DNA of 64,000 bases, from the NCBI RefSeq assembly GCF_036227325.1, contig NZ_CP109467.1, forward strand, positions 9,052,001 through 9,116,000, in the 5' to 3' direction. The translations under genes and the position numbers were made by a program. How positions within the stretch are numbered: position 1 is the stretch's first letter; each line of letters starts with the position of its first letter. The notes under the pieces are model-generated. The model was not told where the DNA came from. It did not search any database and saw nothing but the letters and a program-made list of their open reading frames with translations. Below, one piece after another: positions 61,539 through 64,000 of the stretch. Origin of the DNA: Streptomyces sp. NBC_01465 (GTDB taxonomy: Bacteria > Actinomycetota > Actinomycetes > Streptomycetales > Streptomycetaceae).

Positions 61539-62312
61539 TCAGGCTGGTGAGGTGCCGCGCCAGAGTTCGGCGCCGGCGGCAAATACGATCGGGTCCACGG
61601 AGGACAGCTCTGCTCGTACGCGGGCTTCGAACTCGGTTCGGGCATCTGCCGGGAGCGCGTCGATGAAGGCGCGGGAGCCGTGCGAGAGCCCCCAGTCCCA
61701 GAACGTGTCGGCGTCGCGGACGGGAAGACGCTGCTCGATGGCGGTCTCACCGACGCCGGTGAACCCCGCCGTCGCGAGGAACTGCTCCGCGTCCAAAGGC
61801 CGACTGAGCCGTCCTTCGCCGACGGGTATCAGGGGCTGAAACTCGCGGAAGAGGGCACTGTAGAACTCCCACTCCGGCGCGTCCTCGACCGCGCGGGGGA
61901 CGGAGAAGGAGAACACCCCGCCGGGAGTGAGGACTCGACGGATCTCGTGGGCTGCCGCAGCTGGATCATCGAGCAGATGGACGACGAATCCCGCGCAGAC
62001 CAGGTCGAAGGAGCTGTCGGGGAAGTCCAGCCGGTGAGCGTCCATCACTCGTGCTTCGTGAACCTGCGGGAACTGGGCCGAGATCCGCTCGATCATGGCA
62101 GGGGCGCAGTCCACCGCCGTCACCTGGCAGCCGCAGGCGAGAGCGGCAGCAGTCAGGGCGCCGCGCCCGGCACCCAGGTCCAGGACACGGGTGCCGGGCA
62201 CCGGAGCGAGCCACTCCATGTGCTGTTGACCGAACCCGGTGAAGAACGGCAGTACCTCGTCGTACACCGAGGCCACTTGGTCGAAGAGGGCGGTAGCTCG
62301 CGCTGCGGTCAT
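61539..62312 (-). CDS. Class I SAM-dependent methyltransferase
   Basis: A 257-residue cytoplasmic enzyme. Motif I is RVLDLGAGRGALTAAALACG, the acidic end of motif II VTAVDCAPAMIE, and motif III area DAHRLDFPDSSFDLVCAGFV, followed by RRVLTPGGVFSFSVP. This is the UbiE/COQ5-like fold. Substrate cannot be predicted. Single gene, transcribed toward the GNAT remnant. The ATG at 62312 is the natural start. Confidence 0.88.
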   Translation of the reverse strand: MTAARATALFDQVASVYDEVLPFFTGFGQQHMEWLAPVPGTRVLDLGAGRGALTAAALACGCQVTAVDCAPAMIERISAQFPQVHEARVMDAHRLDFPDSSFDLVCAGFVVHLLDDPAAAAHEIRRVLTPGGVFSFSVPRAVEDAPEWEFYSALFREFQPLIPVGEGRLSRPLDAEQFLATAGFTGVGETAIEQRLPVRDADTFWDWGLSHGSRAFIDALPADARTEFEARVRAELSSVDPIVFAAGAELWRGTSPA

Positions 62313-62359
62313 GGCCGGTCATCCTGGCAGAGCGACAGATGGTCTACCCACCCATTTCA

Positions 62360-62700
62360 CTACTGGGCGCTTGGTCCGGGGCGGTGATGAGCTGCCTGCC
62401 TACCGTCGCCAGCATCGCCCCCGAAAGTTGAGATCCCCTGTGCCCGGTGGCGCCGGCTGTCACGTCGTCCTCGGATCCGAGCCGCACCACGTCCAGGATT
62501 GATGTCCACGACACAGAACAGTCGCTGGCCCGGGCACGGCGCATCCGAGCGCAGCCAGGGCGACACGTCGACCACGAGTACCAGGCGTCCGCCTTCGAAG
62601 CACGGCAAGGGCATGCCGGCCGGCAGGGCCCGCAACCCACCAGCCGCGACGGACCACCTTCTGCCGACGGTGAACCCCGGCCCGACCTGGCTGGATGCTC
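62360..62700 (-). pseudogene. IS701-family transposase remnant
   Basis: The minus strand reads ALPAGMPLPCFEGGRLVLVV then DVSPWLRSDAPCPGQRLFCV, the DDE start of IS701 transposases (..GR.VLA.DVS.WLR.DA....RLFCHVYG). In another frame SWTSILDVVRLGSEDDVTA follows, i.e. the later SWTAVLDAVRLGPADDATA block, so ~40 residues between are deleted. No functional product. It fills most of the gap between the methyltransferase and the hydrolase. Confidence 0.7.
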
Positions 62701-62716
62701 ACTACGGTCCAGCCTC

Positions 62717-63439
62717 ATGACGATCACCACACGTACGGTCGAATACCCGGCCGATGCTCTCGCGATGGTCGGGCACCTCGCGCTCCCCGCCGGCGATGAG
62801 CCTCGGCCCGCAGTCCTGATCGGGCCTGAGGGGATGGGGCTCAGCGATGTCGAGCGCCGCCGGGCCGATGCCCTGGCCGAGCTGGGATATGTCGCGCTCG
62901 CCTTTGACCTCCACGGCGGGCGCTATTTGGACAACCCCGAGGAGATGCTGGCCCGTTGCATGCCGCTGCTCGCAGACCCCGACCGGATGCGGGGCATTGG
63001 CCATGCTGCACTTGATGTGCTGCGCGCCGAACCACGGACCGACCTCGACCGGATCGCCGCAATCGGCTACGGCACCGGGGGTGCGATTGTGCTGGAACTC
63101 GGGCGCGACGGAGTCGACTTGCGCGCGATCGGTACGGTCAACGCACTCACCACGGGCCGACCGGGCGAGGCGGCACGCATTCGCTGCCCCGTGTGGGCGG
63201 GGGTCGGATCGGAGGACCCGATCATGCCGCCCGCGCAACGGGAAGCGTTCACCGCCGAGATGCGGGACGCGGGCGTCGACTGGCGTTGCGTGGTCTACGG
63301 CGGGGCTCTGCATGCCTTCCACCACCCACCGGTCAACCACACCACACCCCCGGGCGTCGGCTACCACCCACGACATGCGCAGCGAGCCTGGCGCGACATC
63401 GTCGATCTGCTCGCCGAATGCCTGCCCGTAACGGAGTGA
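62717..63439 (+). CDS. Dienelactone-hydrolase-like protein, nucleophile Cys replaced
   Basis: A 240-residue alpha/beta hydrolase from ATG 62717. PRPAVLIGPEGMGLSDVERR and LGYVALAFDLHGGRYLDNPE are typical of the family. The nucleophile elbow reads IAAIGYGTGGAIVLELG, with Gly where dienelactone hydrolases have Cys (GYCxGG). The Asp (VGSEDPIMPP) and His (GALHAFHHPP) are in place. It may be a non-hydrolytic member, or use another nucleophile. No aromatic-degradation genes are nearby. Confidence 0.8.
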   Translation: MTITTRTVEYPADALAMVGHLALPAGDEPRPAVLIGPEGMGLSDVERRRADALAELGYVALAFDLHGGRYLDNPEEMLARCMPLLADPDRMRGIGHAALDVLRAEPRTDLDRIAAIGYGTGGAIVLELGRDGVDLRAIGTVNALTTGRPGEAARIRCPVWAGVGSEDPIMPPAQREAFTAEMRDAGVDWRCVVYGGALHAFHHPPVNHTTPPGVGYHPRHAQRAWRDIVDLLAECLPVTE

Positions 63440-63578
63440 CCCCGTACGGCGTCCCTGAGGCAGTGGTGGCCCACATCCGCCGAGATCTCGGGCTGGACGA
63501 GGACGTTCGCCGCGACGTACGACTGGGACCGGACCCGGGGGGCATCATCAGGCGTCCGTCTCGCTTGACCTCTGCGCG

Positions 63579-64000
63579 TCAGTCCGGCAACCAGTGCAAC
63601 TCGTGCGCCAGGGATGTGGCGACGGCACGGATGCGTCGGTGCAGTGGCGACTGCTCGCGTGGGAGGACCAGGTGGATCGTCAGGCTGGGCGCGCCCCGCA
63701 GCGGTCGCCAGGTGACACCGGCCGGTGATGCCGTGACCGCGGCCTCTCCGGCCGGGGCGAGGGTGACCCCGTCGCGCAGGTCGCCCTGGGACATGTCGAA
63801 AGAGACTGCGGGCGTGTGGAATCGGGGGTGTGGTCGGGTGTCCCGGAACACCTCGGACAACTGATCGTGGATCACGGGGTTGGCCTCACGGTCCGGGAGT
63901 CGCAGCGGATACGCGGCCGCGTCGGCGATCTCGATCTCCGCATGGTCGGCCAGCGGATGGTGCTGCGCCAGCTGGACCCCGATGCGCAAACGCCGCAGCA
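63579..64000 (-). CDS. LysR-family regulator, C-terminal part, runs off the window
   Basis: Only the C-terminal ~140 residues are inside. LRIGVQLAQHHPLADHAEIE then DGVTLAPAGEAAVTASPAGV is the LysR substrate-binding domain pattern (...HPLA.......G.ALAP........). It continues past 64000, so the HTH and start are not seen. The frame ends at 63579. What it regulates cannot be told; the hydrolase upstream is on the opposite strand. Confidence 0.75.
   Translation of the reverse strand, partial: LRRLRIGVQLAQHHPLADHAEIEIADAAAYPLRLPDREANPVIHDQLSEVFRDTRPHPRFHTPAVSFDMSQGDLRDGVTLAPAGEAAVTASPAGVTWRPLRGAPSLTIHLVLPREQSPLHRRIRAVATSLAHELHWLPD

Noticed and set aside
1..64000. tRNA, rRNA or riboswitch genes
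   Set aside because: No cloverleaf-like or conserved rRNA sequence was recognised anywhere in the window by eye.

Overview
The window is high-GC, densely coded actinobacterial DNA and looks like an accessory region of a Streptomyces chromosome or a close relative. The evidence is the codon usage with G/C third positions, the streptomycete protein families, and the many decayed insertion sequences (IS3, IS630, IS21/IstB, ISL3, ISAs1, IS701-like). No rRNA or tRNA gene was seen.

Layout. (1) 1-2622: end of a TPR gene, a helicase remnant cut by a truncated IS3 copy, and a transposase tail. (2) 2623-6458: a two-gene minus-strand unit. One gene is a NOD-like STAND NTPase (NB-ARC plus about 15 TPR units). 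The other is a small membrane protein that shares a Gly/Thr-rich motif with it. (3) 6459-16240: small orphan genes (Imm51-like, NADAR, DUF6193-like, HEAT-like, SUKH and others) among remnants of a Y-family polymerase, integrase, IS630, ISL3 and a HIT gene. (4) 16242-24058: defence-flavoured genes: a ScoMcrA-type modification-dependent endonuclease, barstar, a TetR/hydrolase pair, a DUF2075 nuclease-helicase, and a MazG + HNH operon. (5) 24281-39813: a complete type I-E CRISPR-Cas locus. Array 1 has 32 spacers. It is followed by cas3-cse1-cse2-cas7e-cas5e-cas6e-cas1-cas2 and then array 2 with 58 spacers. Everything is on the plus strand. (6) 40058-46710: a MazEF-like toxin-antitoxin pair, an M20 peptidase, a DUF4037 protein, a HIT protein and an intact ISL3 element. 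(7) 46714-53171: small hypothetical and immunity-like genes, an ISAs1 element with a possible passenger gene, and a truncated UvrD helicase. (8) 53172-57066: an AT-richer island with a pentapeptide-repeat membrane protein, a NUDIX hydrolase, a TPR protein and a trypsin-like protein that seems to lack its catalytic serine. (9) 57382-64000: a second truncated IS3 copy fused in frame to a cut phospholipase D gene, then ordinary streptomycete metabolism (AraC/oxidoreductase, methyltransferase, dienelactone-hydrolase-like, LysR).

How it works together. The Cas operon encodes interference (Cas3 plus Cascade) and adaptation (Cas1-Cas2). Coding overlaps between cas7e, cas5e and cas6e, and between cas1 and cas2, indicate co-translation. 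Both array leaders carry the same motif at the same distance from repeat 1. In array 2 that motif lies inside the end of cas2, and array 1 keeps a vestige of the same cas2 end. Next to this locus sit several other probable defence modules, so 2.6-40.5 kb is best read as a defence island. The two IS3 fragments lie in the same orientation about 55 kb apart and bracket the island. The best candidates for undescribed biology are the STAND/membrane-protein pair with a shared motif, the MazG/reader-HNH operon, and the low-GC pentapeptide/NUDIX/TPR/pseudo-protease island. All family names come from reading the protein sequence by eye; no database search was run.
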